A stretch of 64,000 nucleotides of DNA from Nitrosomonas sp. Nm84 (GTDB lineage: Bacteria > Pseudomonadota > Gammaproteobacteria > Burkholderiales > Nitrosomonadaceae): assembly GCF_003201565.1 (NCBI RefSeq), contig NZ_QJJP01000012.1, forward strand, positions 29,958-93,957. Direction: 5' to 3'. Position 1 is the stretch's first letter, and every line of letters starts with the position of its first letter. This document shows positions 27,121 to 36,489 of the stretch, one piece after another. Made by a program: the position numbers and the translations under genes. Under the pieces are notes generated by a model that saw only the letters and a list, made by a program, of their open reading frames with translations, had not been told where the DNA came from and searched no databases.

Positions 27121-30021
27121 TTAAGTCGCCACAATCACCCGCACGGCATCGAGACGCAGATTGCTTGATTTTAGTGCGTCTGTCAGTTGCTGAAATTGTT
27201 GTTCAAAGAATTGAATTTCTTCTTCACGCACATTCGGATTGACTTGTTGCAAGGCTTTGAGGCGTTCGATTTCCGGAATGAAGGTTTGTTGGATGCGCGC
27301 TTCCGCCTCAGCGATGAGTTGTGGTGCCTGCATTGCGGCTGCCTGTTCGCTCGCTGTCAGTAGCTCGCGGATCACGTCTTCTTTCAGTTGAATCACTTGC
27401 TTGGCGATGGCTGCCGCAACTGGTTGCAGGTGTTGATTAACCGATTCGCGGTCGAGATAAGGATAGTCGCCGCTGCCTTGCTCATCGAGCACAATTCGAA
27501 TCACGGCGCGCGGTAAATAGCGGTTGCCTTGCTGCATACCTTGCCCGCCCGCCTCCAGCACGAACAGGCTTTCCAAAAATAAGGTGCCCGGTTGTACCTT
27601 TTTATGTTTCATGGCAGAAACCACTGCGTTACCGGTTTCATGATTCAGAATTCGTTCCATCGCGTGGATGACCATCGGATGTTCCCACGTCAGGAAATAC
27701 ATATCTTCATTGGCGAGCGCAACATTCCTAGCATACGTAATCACCGAACCTTCGTCCATTAAACCGGGAAACGGCATACTCATGTGCTCGCTCGGTTCGA
27801 TCAAATAACTGCCGGCACGGTGTTCTTCGACATGCACGCCGCAACAGTCAAAAACCGTTTCCATATAGTGCGGCAGTACGGGATCGTCATCCTGAGCGCA
27901 CGCTTCTTGGTACAGTCTTTCCGATATAGCAGGACGGAAAGAGTTATATTCCAGCAATTTATCGCGCCCACGTTCTAATGCTTCATTAAGTGACTGATTA
28001 GCAGATTGTGTGACAGTGATTAGATCTGACAACGTATCATCGTGGGTTTTGCGCTGGTGCAGCGCAGCAATAAGCACGTCTTGCGTTTGCATAAAGACAG
28101 TTTGGCCCGCCGGGCAGGTTTTCTCAAACGCATTCAATCCCTCGTGGTACCAATGGAACATGACCGCCAATGCACTATCCTCCAGATAAGGAACATAGAT
28201 ATTGATGGTATCAGTCTGGCCGATACGATCCAATCGGCCTATGCGCTGCTCCAGCAAATCAGGATTGAGCGGCAAATCAAATAAGACCAGGTGATGGGAA
28301 AACTGAAAATTGCGCCCTTCGCTGCCAATTTCCGAGCAAATCAATACCTGCCCTCCAATATCCTTATCAGCAAAATAGGCCGCTGCACGGTCACGCTCAA
28401 TCAAGCTCATACTCTCATGAAATACCGGTATATATTGACCAGTCAGAATCTTGAGTGCTTGAGCGATATCCCGGGCGGTTTGCGCATTAGCGGTAATAAC
28501 CAACACTTTTTCCGGTTTCAACTGTTTGAGCGTAACAGTTAACCAGTGAATACGCGGATCTACGTCTGTCCAATAGGGATCTTCCGGCTCGGCTCTGACT
28601 TGGTAAAGTAATTCGGGACACAACAACAATTGGGGTTTTGACAGATTTGTTGTTTCAAAGGTGGTCAAACATTGCTGATATTGTGCGGGTAACGCCAAAG
28701 AAACAGCATTGAGTTTGCGCTCAGGAAATCCTTTAATCGCCGCACGCGTATTACGAAATAATATGCGGCCGGTTCCATGCCTATCCAGCAATAATTCAGC
28801 CAGCATTTTTCTTGCTCGCCAACTTTGTCCCTCATCTGCTTCCTGGCTTTGTAGCTGCGCAAGTAATTCTTTGCATTGCGCGGAATCGACTGTCGAGATA
28901 ATCATCTGTGTGATTGCGTCACTCAGCTTCTGGCCTTCCAATAACGCTTCGACTGCTTTAGCAATCGGTTCATAGGATTGTTCTTCAGCAACAAAAGCCG
29001 CAAAGCTATTGAAGCGATCCGGATCAAGCAAGCGCAGACGCGCAAAATGACTGGCTTTACCTAATTGCTCCGGGGTCGCTGTCAATAGCAGCACACCCTT
29101 GATACGGGCTGCCAGTTGCTCAATCATGGCATACTCCGGACTGACCTCCTGTTCAGACCAGCGTAAATGATGCGCTTCATCGACCACCAACAAGTCCCAA
29201 TTACCTGTCAATGCGGCCTGAAATCGTTTTGGGTTTTGACACAGAAAATTCAAGCTGCAAAGTATGAGTTGTTCGCTATGAAATGGATTCTCCCACTCAT
29301 CGCCTTCTTCCAATGATTGGCAGCGCGCTTCATCAAATATGCTGAATTGCAGATTGAAACGCCGCAACATTTCCACCAACCATTGGTGTATCAATGTTTC
29401 TGGAACCACAATGAGTATGCGCTTGACACGTTCTGTCAACAATTGCTGGTGTAGTATCAATCCCGCTTCAATGGTTTTTCCCAATCCCACTTCATCCGCC
29501 AGTAAAACACGGGGCGCATAACGACGCGCAACTTCATGCGCAATATAGAGTTGATGCGGAATCAGGCTGGTACGAGTACCGATCAGTCCGTATAGCGGCG
29601 CGTTTGCCAGTTGATTACGTATCAGCAAGGTTTGATAGCGAATCCGGAACCATTTGTCCTGATCAAACTGGCCGGTAAATAAGCGTTCTGCCGGACGATT
29701 CAATTGCAGATGGTGTGCTAGCTGTTCTTCGGCGAGTTCAAGCCAATCTCCACTCTCACTGGTGCCGGAATAGACAACCAGGCCATCATGCTCATCCACC
29801 TGCTCGATTTTCAATGAAATGCCGTCATGGCTACTGACGACATCTCCCACCTTGAAAACAACACGTGTCAACGGCGCTGAAAGTCTGGCGTATGAGCGAG
29901 TTTCATTCACCGCCCCAAAAGCGATACTGATTGCTCTATGTTCAACATTCTGGACTGTACCTAGACCCAGTTGTAAATCAGCATCGCAAATCCAACGTTG
30001 ACCCGGCTTAAAATCGTGCAT
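27121..30021 (-). CDS. rapA: RNA polymerase-associated ATPase RapA
   Basis: A 966-residue SWI2/SNF2 protein that recycles RNA polymerase after transcription. Order of parts: two N-terminal Tudor-like beta domains (1-110), SNF2 motif I LADEVGLGKTIEAG (about 173-186), motif II VVDEAHHL (about 280), helicase C half with the motif VLICSEIGSEGRNFQFSHHLVLFDLPLNPDLLEQRIGRLDRIGQ, then the RapA-specific C-terminal region. Length equals E. coli RapA (968). It appears monocistronic. Confidence 0.96.
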   Translation of the reverse strand: MHDFKPGQRWICDADLQLGLGTVQNVEHRAISIAFGAVNETRSYARLSAPLTRVVFKVGDVVSSHDGISLKIEQVDEHDGLVVYSGTSESGDWLELAEEQLAHHLQLNRPAERLFTGQFDQDKWFRIRYQTLLIRNQLANAPLYGLIGTRTSLIPHQLYIAHEVARRYAPRVLLADEVGLGKTIEAGLILHQQLLTERVKRILIVVPETLIHQWLVEMLRRFNLQFSIFDEARCQSLEEGDEWENPFHSEQLILCSLNFLCQNPKRFQAALTGNWDLLVVDEAHHLRWSEQEVSPEYAMIEQLAARIKGVLLLTATPEQLGKASHFARLRLLDPDRFNSFAAFVAEEQSYEPIAKAVEALLEGQKLSDAITQMIISTVDSAQCKELLAQLQSQEADEGQSWRARKMLAELLLDRHGTGRILFRNTRAAIKGFPERKLNAVSLALPAQYQQCLTTFETTNLSKPQLLLCPELLYQVRAEPEDPYWTDVDPRIHWLTVTLKQLKPEKVLVITANAQTARDIAQALKILTGQYIPVFHESMSLIERDRAAAYFADKDIGGQVLICSEIGSEGRNFQFSHHLVLFDLPLNPDLLEQRIGRLDRIGQTDTINIYVPYLEDSALAVMFHWYHEGLNAFEKTCPAGQTVFMQTQDVLIAALHQRKTHDDTLSDLITVTQSANQSLNEALERGRDKLLEYNSFRPAISERLYQEACAQDDDPVLPHYMETVFDCCGVHVEEHRAGSYLIEPSEHMSMPFPGLMDEGSVITYARNVALANEDMYFLTWEHPMVIHAMERILNHETGNAVVSAMKHKKVQPGTLFLESLFVLEAGGQGMQQGNRYLPRAVIRIVLDEQGSGDYPYLDRESVNQHLQPVAAAIAKQVIQLKEDVIRELLTASEQAAAMQAPQLIAEAEARIQQTFIPEIERLKALQQVNPNVREEEIQFFEQQFQQLTDALKSSNLRLDAVRVIVAT

Positions 30022-30126
30022 GTATTACTTTGGCTGTGTAATTGAAAAGGAGCTGTATGGTAATGGAAGCGGAAGAAAAATATTACTCTTTCCCAGAGAA
30101 ATTGAGATTCCGGCAAGCAAAAAAAT

Positions 30127-30171
30127 TTCAGCCGACTAATTTCCCGGATCCCAGGAAATTAGTCGGCTGAA
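30127..30171 (-). terminator. Strong terminator after the DUF2490 gene
   Basis: A perfect 18-bp inverted repeat (arms TTCAGCCGACTAATTTCC and its complement) with a 9-nt loop is followed on the minus strand by ATTTTTTTGC. It lies 48 bp beyond the stop codon at 30219 and is the strongest intrinsic terminator in the window. Confidence 0.9.
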
Positions 30172-30218
30172 TAACATCAGGCTGTGTGCCGGATATTGTG
30201 TTTGATCACTACTGCATA

Positions 30219-30971
30219 TTAGAAATTCAGGAACAAACTAGCTACCAGATTATGCATCATTTGATCGGGACGAGCGCTATGCGGCCTGTTGATGAATTGG
30301 TTCATATAGCCCAATTCAACGGTTGCATACTGATTGACTTTGTAACCCAATCCAACGAAGGCGCGGTTCTGATCGTAGCCACGAGAAATGAAAGCATGAT
30401 TATCAACGCTATTCATCGCGATAAACAATTCACTCTGAACGATAAAACTAAGATTCGGATCTATTGCCGGCATTGGAACCGCCAGTTTAACCAATTGACG
30501 GAATCGATGACCCACATCATCATTACCAGCAATGGGTGCATGATGATCAAAGAAGCGTTGCTCAAAACGGCTACGCGCCGATAATCTACCGAATGAGAAA
30601 TTATCTGCCCAAGTCACTTGTTGCCAAATGCGATGCTCATTAAATGGACGCGCGGCTAGTGGCTCAGCTGTAGGCGCCCAAGCATAACCTGCCCACACAA
30701 CAATTTTATCGGTTATCGCATAGCCTAAACCGGGACGTATCAAGGATTGCGTAAATTGAGAAGCATCATTACCGAAACGTCCTTGACCTTCCATCCACCA
30801 TCTGAATTTTTTTAAGTCCGGATTATTTTGATTGACAAAACCAAAATTACCTTGTGAAAAAACAGCGCCCCACACCTGAAAATCTTCGGCTGTAGCATCG
30901 GCGGCAACTGGATTACTAAAAACCAAACCAAACGCAGCCAATAAAACAAGTTTGTTTATTTTCTTAAACAT
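30219..30971 (-). CDS. DUF2490 outer-membrane beta-barrel protein
   Basis: A 250-residue secreted protein. A signal peptide (1-24, ending VAA-D) is followed by alternating amphipathic strands typical of a small barrel, including WWMEGQGRFGNDASQFTQSLIRPGLGYAITDKIVVWAGYAW, and it ends in aromatic Phe (LFLNF), the C-terminal signature read by the BAM complex. This matches the DUF2490 family. Function is not known. A GGGAG site precedes the ATG and a strong terminator ends the unit. Confidence 0.88.
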   Translation of the reverse strand: MFKKINKLVLLAAFGLVFSNPVAADATAEDFQVWGAVFSQGNFGFVNQNNPDLKKFRWWMEGQGRFGNDASQFTQSLIRPGLGYAITDKIVVWAGYAWAPTAEPLAARPFNEHRIWQQVTWADNFSFGRLSARSRFEQRFFDHHAPIAGNDDVGHRFRQLVKLAVPMPAIDPNLSFIVQSELFIAMNSVDNHAFISRGYDQNRAFVGLGYKVNQYATVELGYMNQFINRPHSARPDQMMHNLVASLFLNF

Positions 30972-31127
30972 GCAATCTCCCTTTTAAAACAATATAATTC
31001 TCTGAAGCTGTTAGTTAATATAAATAAAGCAATATTTATCGCATGCAACAACTACACTAATTTTAAATGTAGATAGTTACTTGACTTTCTCGCCTGAAAA
31101 ATGAATTCTCACGCTCTCTTACTATTC

Positions 31128-31190
31128 ACACAGCCGCGCACATTAACACAATAAATGTTAAAAAAGTGTTAACGAAAACGACCACAACAA
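31128..31190. repeat. Direct repeat, unit 1
   Basis: About 60 bp that recur 144 bp later with roughly 80 percent identity by eye. The unit starts ACACAGCCGCGCAC and holds the dyad TTAACA-N7-TGTTAA (31143-31161), then AAGTGT and ACCACAA. The dyad looks like a binding site for a dimeric regulator. Confidence 0.6.
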
Positions 31191-31271
31191 ACATAATTAT
31201 TGTAGCTAATTACAATTAAGATTTAATAACCTAAGTTAGAAATCCAAGAACTCTAATGACATCTTTTTATG

Positions 31272-31330
31272 ACACAGCTGCGCACAATAACATGGCAATT
31301 GTTAAGAAAGTGTCAAGAAAAACCACAATG
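31272..31330. repeat. Direct repeat, unit 2
   Basis: Second unit, beginning ACACAGCTGCGCAC. It keeps the dyad as ATAACA-N7-TGTTAA (31287-31305) and the AAGTGT and ACCACAA blocks. The dyad spacing is the same although the seven central bases differ, which supports selection on the arms. Confidence 0.6.
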
Positions 31331-31518
31331 TGCGGTAGTACTTCAATTGTTCTCACTAAGGCTTGACACCTTAAGTCGACGTTATTTTCTTAAGAACTTT
31401 CACCTTTATTAAAATAAACACTTCTTTTCATCACAAATTAATATAATAATCAATGCATTAAATACAACATCAAAAAAGGTGAGTACAAAATAACCAACAA
31501 TCGACTTAAAACATTTGT

Positions 31519-31548
31519 TTGACAAATTATCATAACACTGGGTATGGT
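31519..31548 (+). promoter_or_regulatory. Sigma-70-type promoter for the lipoprotein cytochrome
   Basis: A perfect -35 box TTGACA (31519-31524) is followed after 18 bp by TATGGT (31543-31548, 4 of 6 to consensus). The start of transcription would fall near 31555, about 115 nt before the coding start at 31672. Confidence 0.5.
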
Positions 31549-31671
31549 AGCCTGATTATATGGCGACTTGATTATATAATGCTACTGTAGCTAATTTTTT
31601 AACGGGAAGATGAAATTTCTTCCGTGTTATTGAGAACTGAATTAAATAAAACTGCAAACCGGAGTTATAAA

Positions 31672-31983
31672 ATGAAAAAATTAAATTGTGCGTTAACAAT
31701 GTCGGCACTATTGATATTAGTCGGCTGTGGAACTAGTAAAGACTATACTCCTCCGGCAGGTGCTTCTGGCGAAACGATCTTCAGTTCAGCCTGTACGGAG
31801 TGCCACAAACCAATAAGCGCCAATGTTGCGATGGTGCTGAGTGAAAAAGTTGCTAATAAGGAAGCGATTATTAAGAAATTCCAGTCGGGAAGCATGAGAA
31901 TGCCAGCATTCAAAAATATTCAAGGTGAAGCTGCAGATCGTTTAGCCGAGTATGTTCTGACTAATAGTCAAGTCAATAAATAG
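31672..31983 (+). CDS. Lipoprotein cytochrome c (monohaem)
   Basis: A 103-residue membrane-tethered cytochrome. The start at 31672 has a CGGAG site and begins a lipoprotein signal (MKKLNCALTMSALLILVGC) with lipid-bearing Cys19; the upstream frame to 31624 is not used. The haem motif is CTECH (C41, C44, H45), and Met75 or Met77 in GSMRMPAF is the likely axial ligand. Being lipid-anchored, it may serve as a local donor to a membrane oxidase or reductase (inference). It lies next to the hemN-like and fnr genes, which suggests a role under low oxygen. Confidence 0.9.
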   Translation: MKKLNCALTMSALLILVGCGTSKDYTPPAGASGETIFSSACTECHKPISANVAMVLSEKVANKEAIIKKFQSGSMRMPAFKNIQGEAADRLAEYVLTNSQVNK

Positions 31984-32026
31984 TATTTCACTCGGCAGTT
32001 TGAATAGACGCGTAGGTGGAATTAAA

Positions 32027-33427
32027 TCATATCAGCAGCGAATAGTTTTTGCGCTGCTGATTGATATGCAGGCATTTATCAAAGACTCCGCAAATACTGC
32101 TAATCAGCAGCTGCCCTCTCTGTGTAACAACAATCTCTTCATCATCCAGCGTTATCAATTCAGCTTGTGCATACATCAGCAGTTCTTTTAATTCCGTTGC
32201 AAAGTAGCATTTAAATTCGACTGAAAAGAAAGTTTCCACCGATTCGAATGCGAGTACTGAGTGACAAATAAGCGCTTGCATAACGGAACGGCGCATCAAG
32301 TCGTCAGCACTTAATTCAATCCCATGCATAATTGGAAGTATGCCGTGTTCTAGCTTGTCGTAATAGTGTAGAAGATCACAATAATTCTGGCTTAAGGTCG
32401 GCCCGATACTTCCGATTCCCGAGACACCTAGTGCAATATGATCGCAATCAGGATGAATCGAATAACCTTGCAGACCATAATGCAGCTTTCCTTGCCGTTG
32501 CGCTATGACTAATTGATCATCCTGTTTAGCAAAAAGATTCATGCCAATATGCATATAACCCGCGTCAGTTAAACGAGTAATTGCAAGCAACAACATCTCA
32601 ACCCTCATTTCTTCATTTGGCAAATCTTCTAAGTTAATGCCTCGCTGCGGCTTGAATTTCTCTGGTAGATGCCAATAATTCAATAAGTTAATTTGATCCG
32701 GGTTTGCAGCAATAATGCTTTCCAAAGTATAGGCAAATTTTTCTAGGTCCTGTTTAGGTAATCCATAAATCAATTCAATTCTGATTGTTTTAAAGTCTGC
32801 CTGTTGCGCATCGCGAATAGCACACAATGTAGCATCTTCTGTTTGAATACGATGTATGGAGTGCTGTATCAGTTGATCAAAATCCTGTACCCCGATAATT
32901 GCACAGTTAAAACCGATTGCTTTCAATGCAGGCATAGAAAGTTTAGCAATTTGCCGCGAATCAATCTCTATGCAAAGCTCTCCCGCTTTTATTAAGTTAA
33001 AATTTTTCTGGATGTCGTTGATGATGCCGCTTAATTGCGCATTACTCAGAACAGTAGGTGTGCCTCCTCCGAAATACAATTGCTCAACTATGGGGGCATT
33101 TTTAAGTAACTGGCCCTGGAGTCTTATTTCACGTGACAAATAATCGAGATATTTTTTTATACTCTCATGAGTATCGGAAACAATCTGATTAGAATGGCAA
33201 TAAAAGCATGCGGAATGACAAAAAGGAATATGCACGTACAATGACAACGATCTACGAAAAGACCCAGTCTTACGACGACTAAACCAAGCTGAATATCGAT
33301 GCGCGTCAAATGTTTCAACAAAAGAATCTATTTCCGGATACACGCGATAGTCTGCATAATGACATCCGAAATGGCGCATAAGGTCCGAATTAATTTCCAG
33401 CAAATCAGCAACCGATGACGAATGCAC
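32027..33427 (-). CDS. hemN: HemN-like oxygen-independent coproporphyrinogen III oxidase
   Basis: A 466-residue radical SAM protein for haem synthesis without oxygen. It has YVHIPFC70-x3-C74-x2-C77 for the iron-sulfur cluster, the GGGTP SAM motif, the GVQDFDQ.IQ..I.RIQ block and the HemN C-terminal domain (GVSGIGSIG, ELSADDLMRRSVMQALICH). The extra Cys of E. coli HemN (C-x3-C-x2-C-x-C) is Ser79, and EIDPR is EIDSR, so it is a divergent member. I start it at GTG 33427, which has AAGGGA 9 nt upstream; the frame is open to TTG 33460. An FNR-dependent promoter lies upstream. Confidence 0.85.
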   Translation of the reverse strand: MHSSSVADLLEINSDLMRHFGCHYADYRVYPEIDSFVETFDAHRYSAWFSRRKTGSFRRSLSLYVHIPFCHSACFYCHSNQIVSDTHESIKKYLDYLSREIRLQGQLLKNAPIVEQLYFGGGTPTVLSNAQLSGIINDIQKNFNLIKAGELCIEIDSRQIAKLSMPALKAIGFNCAIIGVQDFDQLIQHSIHRIQTEDATLCAIRDAQQADFKTIRIELIYGLPKQDLEKFAYTLESIIAANPDQINLLNYWHLPEKFKPQRGINLEDLPNEEMRVEMLLLAITRLTDAGYMHIGMNLFAKQDDQLVIAQRQGKLHYGLQGYSIHPDCDHIALGVSGIGSIGPTLSQNYCDLLHYYDKLEHGILPIMHGIELSADDLMRRSVMQALICHSVLAFESVETFFSVEFKCYFATELKELLMYAQAELITLDDEEIVVTQRGQLLISSICGVFDKCLHINQQRKNYSLLI

Positions 33428-33573
33428 TAAGATATTTCCCTTTGTAACGATTGAAGTCAAAAGAAATTAAAATTGAGGTGTAATCAGTAAATCTAATGAC
33501 ACTAATCCGCATGACCCTAAATACTTGTTCAAATCAAAAAAGAAGCTCCACTTTCTTGGATAATATCGGTAAG

Positions 33574-33614
33574 ATTATGCATAAATCACAAATACCAGCT
33601 TTGATTCAAATCAA
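33574..33614 (-). promoter_or_regulatory. FNR box and class II promoter for hemN
   Basis: A perfect FNR site, TTGAT-TCAA-ATCAA at 33601-33614, has a -10 box CATAAT on the minus strand at 33574-33579. The gap between the box end and the -10 is 21 bp, 1 bp short of the 22 expected for an FNR site centred at -41.5. Transcription would begin near 33567. The same box lies 30 bp before the fnr start and may also control fnr. Confidence 0.75.
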
Positions 33615-33643
33615 CCGGAGTATGAATACGTAGTTTTTTACAT

Positions 33644-34408
33644 TTGGAAAATACTTTGCCTCTAGAAACCTCAACATGTAATCATCTTGACATCTCACAC
33701 ATCAGGTCAAGCTGCGCAACTTGTAGTTTGCGCGAACTATGCTTGCCGGTCGGCCTTAATGAGCAAGAGATACAAACACTCGGCGATGTAGTAAGCCATA
33801 AATGCAAAATTCAACGGGGCGGAACACTCTATCGCGCAGGCTCAAAGTTTCAATCACTATTCGCCATTCGCAGAGGATTTTTAAAGACCTGCATACTCGA
33901 GCAAGATGGACGGCAACAAGTTACCGGTTTTCATATGACAGGCGAATTGCTGGGATTGGATGCTATCAGTACTGAAATACACACGTGTGATGCGATCGCC
34001 CTTGAAGATAGCGAAGTATGCGAGATTCCTTTTGAGAAATTAGAGGAAATCAGCCGCGCTATCCCATCACTGATGCGTCATTTTCATAAAATTATGAGTC
34101 GTGAGATAGTACGAGATCACGGGGTTATGCTGTTGCTAGGCAGTATGAAAGCGGAAGAACGTCTGGCAACCTTTTTGCTCAACTTATCGCGCCGGTTTCT
34201 AATGCGTGGCTATTCCGAATGCAATTTTAATCTGCGCATGACGCGCGAAGAGATTGGCAGCTACCTCGGCCTTAAACTAGAGACCGTTAGTCGCGCTTTT
34301 TCTAAACTTCAGGATGAAAATATCATTAGAGTCGATAACAAGCATATACAAATAAACGATATTACTCGCTTAAGAATGAAAATGGGAAACACAACTTGTG
34401 ATACCTAG
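33644..34408 (+). CDS. fnr: FNR-type oxygen-sensing regulator
   Basis: A 254-residue Crp/Fnr activator. It has all four cluster cysteines: C24-x2-C27-x5-C33 near the N-terminus and C126 in VCEIPF, so it should carry an oxygen-labile [4Fe-4S] cluster. The C-terminal HTH MTREEIGSYLGLKLETVSRAFSKLQ keeps the E-x2-SR contacts that read TTGAT-N4-ATCAA, the exact site found upstream. The start is unclear: TTG 33644 has no good ribosome site and TTG 33656 is an alternative. No ATG fits. Divergent from hemN. Confidence 0.93.
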   Translation: MENTLPLETSTCNHLDISHIRSSCATCSLRELCLPVGLNEQEIQTLGDVVSHKCKIQRGGTLYRAGSKFQSLFAIRRGFLKTCILEQDGRQQVTGFHMTGELLGLDAISTEIHTCDAIALEDSEVCEIPFEKLEEISRAIPSLMRHFHKIMSREIVRDHGVMLLLGSMKAEERLATFLLNLSRRFLMRGYSECNFNLRMTREEIGSYLGLKLETVSRAFSKLQDENIIRVDNKHIQINDITRLRMKMGNTTCDT

Positions 34409-34524
34409 CAAGCCTTGATGATCTTTGCCACGAATCAACAGAATATCTTATCAGATCAGTTCTCTGGAAAAATTTCCATCACAGCATAAAAATCGTCAAC
34501 ACGCTTATTCTATTTCATGTCAAC

Positions 34525-34552
34525 TTGAGTAAGTATTGGAAAATGCTATAAT
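34525..34552 (+). promoter_or_regulatory. rpsB operon promoter
   Basis: TTGAGT (34525-34530), 16-bp spacer, TATAAT (34547-34552) preceded by an extended -10 TGC. Transcription would start near 34559, leaving a leader of about 144 nt before rpsB, the usual place for autoregulation by S2. Confidence 0.7.
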
Positions 34553-34702
34553 ATACAAATAATTTGACTCTCAATTATTGGTAACTGGCTGTAATACCTG
34601 CATTATATGCAAGTCAAATTAAATTCGCACATTCACCTATAAAATATACTCTGCATGTGGGGCAATCGCGGTGAATGGAGGCTCAATCCTAAAGGAGAAC
34701 TT

Positions 34703-35425
34703 ATGTCTGTAACCATGCGACAAATGCTGGAAGCAGGTGTTCATTTTGGACACCAAACACGCTTTTGGAATCCAAAAATGGCCCCGTATATATTTGGCCA
34801 TCGTAATAAAATTCACATCATCAATCTTGAAAATACCTTGGTGATGTACGAAGAAGCCATGAAATACGTACGTCAATTATCAGCGAACAAAGGTGTTATC
34901 CTGTTTGTTGGTACCAAGCGGCAGGCACGCGACATTGTGCGCGAGGAAGCAATGCGTTGCAATTCTCCTTATGTAGACCAACGCTGGTTAGGCGGAATGT
35001 TGACTAATTTCAAGACCATAAAACAATCTGTCAAGCGCTTACAAGATATGGAAAATATGGTTCAAGATGGCACGCTGGATAAGTTAGTAAAAAAAGAAGC
35101 ACTTGATCTACAAAGAGAATTAGACAAACTCAACAACAGCCTAGGTGGCATCAAAGACATGAAAGGCCTTCCCGATGCTTTATTCGTCATTGATGTTGGA
35201 TATCAGAAGGGTGCTATTACAGAAGCTAGAAAACTTGGTATTCCAGTCATTGGCGTAGTGGACACCAATCATAATCCGGATGGTTTACAGTACATCATCC
35301 CAGGAAACGATGACTCAAGCCGGGCAATACGCTTATATGCCCGAGGTGTAGCTGATGCTATTCTGGAAGGACGTAATCAAGCTATTCAAGAAATTGTTGA
35401 AATGAGTACTGCAGAAGCTGAATAA
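34703..35425 (+). CDS. rpsB: 30S ribosomal protein uS2
   Basis: A 240-residue ribosomal protein that begins [32 protein letters not shown]. The AAAGGAG site 6 nt upstream fixes the start at 34703 although the frame is open to 34655. The segments [16 protein letters not shown] and [11 protein letters not shown] are typical. First gene of the rpsB-tsf-pyrH-frr-uppS-cdsA-dxr-rseP-bamA run. Confidence 0.98.
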   Translation: MSVTMRQMLEAGVHFGHQTRFWNPKMAPYIFGHRNKIHIINLENTLVMYEEAMKYVRQLSANKGVILFVGTKRQARDIVREEAMRCNSPYVDQRWLGGMLTNFKTIKQSVKRLQDMENMVQDGTLDKLVKKEALDLQRELDKLNNSLGGIKDMKGLPDALFVIDVGYQKGAITEARKLGIPVIGVVDTNHNPDGLQYIIPGNDDSSRAIRLYARGVADAILEGRNQAIQEIVEMSTAEAE

Positions 35426-35474
35426 ACAAAAAACTGTTTTTCTTTAGTATTCATCAAGCATATTGGAATGTGCA

Positions 35475-35522
35475 ACTTACCAGATTTGTATAGAATATAA
35501 GCGTACTCTCAATCTGGTAAGT
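35475..35522 (+). terminator. Hairpin between rpsB and tsf
   Basis: Arms ACTTACCAGATT and AATCTGGTAAGT form a perfect 12-bp stem with a 24-nt loop. No T-run follows, so it more likely causes partial attenuation or RNA processing than full termination. Partial attenuation between these genes is known in E. coli. Confidence 0.55.
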
Positions 35523-35570
35523 ATCTGTATCTCATTCGTAAACTAATTTTGTATCTGGAGTAAAGTAAAA

Positions 35571-36452
35571 ATGGCAGAAATTACCGCAAGCATGGTAAAA
35601 GAACTGCGTGAAATGACAGGGCTCGGCATGATGGAGTGCAAGAAAGCCTTGGCAGAGACTGCTGGTGATCTGAAAGCAGCTGAGGATTTGTTGAGAATTA
35701 AAAGTGGCGCCAAAGCAAGTAAGGCAGCAGGCCGAATCGCAGCGGAAGGTGTCGTTGGCGCATATATCTCAGCAGATAGTCGCTGCGGTGCGCTCGTTGA
35801 AGTCAATTGCGAAACGGATTTTGTCGCCAAGAACGACGACTTCATTAATTTTTCCAAGAACCTGGCTGAACTCATAGCAACCAAAAGCTTGACTGACATC
35901 GCGGCATTAAGTGACTCATCGCTCCCTTCCGGCGAAACTGTGGAATCAACCCGCAAGGCACTAATCATGAAATTGGGTGAAAACATCAGCATCCGCCGTT
36001 GTGCACACCATACGACACAAGGCCAACTGGCATCCTATCTCCATGGAACCAAAATCGGTGTCATGGTAGATTACACAGGTGGAGATGAAGTACTGGGCAA
36101 GGATTTAGCGATGCATATTGCTGCCAGCAAACCTATGTGTGTATCCAAGGAACAGGTGTCGGCAGATGTATTGGAACACGAACGTCAGATCTTTACTGCG
36201 CAAGCCGCCGATAGTGGTAAGCCAGCGAATATTATCGAAAAAATGGTTGATGGGCGCATCGCAAAATATCTAGCCGAAATAACATTAGTAGGCCAGCCCT
36301 TTGTCAAAGATCCAGAACAAACCGTGGAAAAATTATTGGCTAAAAAATCTGCCAAAGTAAATGGTTTCACTATGTTTGTTGTAGGCGAAGGTATAGAAAA
36401 GAAATCTGAGAATTTTGCTGAGGAAGTAAAAGCACAGATGGGACAAGTATAA
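35571..36452 (+). CDS. tsf: Elongation factor Ts
   Basis: A 293-residue nucleotide exchange factor for EF-Tu. The N-terminal UBA-like domain has the [27 protein letters not shown] motif, and the core has [16 protein letters not shown] and MHIAASKP. Length is close to E. coli Ts (283). A GGAG site is placed 11 nt before ATG. Confidence 0.98.
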   Translation: MAEITASMVKELREMTGLGMMECKKALAETAGDLKAAEDLLRIKSGAKASKAAGRIAAEGVVGAYISADSRCGALVEVNCETDFVAKNDDFINFSKNLAELIATKSLTDIAALSDSSLPSGETVESTRKALIMKLGENISIRRCAHHTTQGQLASYLHGTKIGVMVDYTGGDEVLGKDLAMHIAASKPMCVSKEQVSADVLEHERQIFTAQAADSGKPANIIEKMVDGRIAKYLAEITLVGQPFVKDPEQTVEKLLAKKSAKVNGFTMFVVGEGIEKKSENFAEEVKAQMGQV

Positions 36453-36489
36453 TCATTTAAGTTACGGTACTCTCAAAAATCCACCCTCT

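Larger units (their letters stand above)
30972..31671. other. Long AT-rich regulatory gap
   Basis: Seven hundred bp of AT-rich DNA between the divergent DUF2490 and cytochrome genes. It holds no ORF of note. It does hold two related 60-bp direct repeats at 31128 and 31272, each with a TAACA-N7-TGTTA dyad, and a sigma-70-type promoter at 31519. The length is far more than two simple promoters need. Confidence 0.6.

Noticed and set aside
33531..33545. Second FNR box (TTGTT...ATCAA) upstream of hemN
   Set aside because: The half-sites are 3 bp apart instead of 4 and the left half is imperfect.
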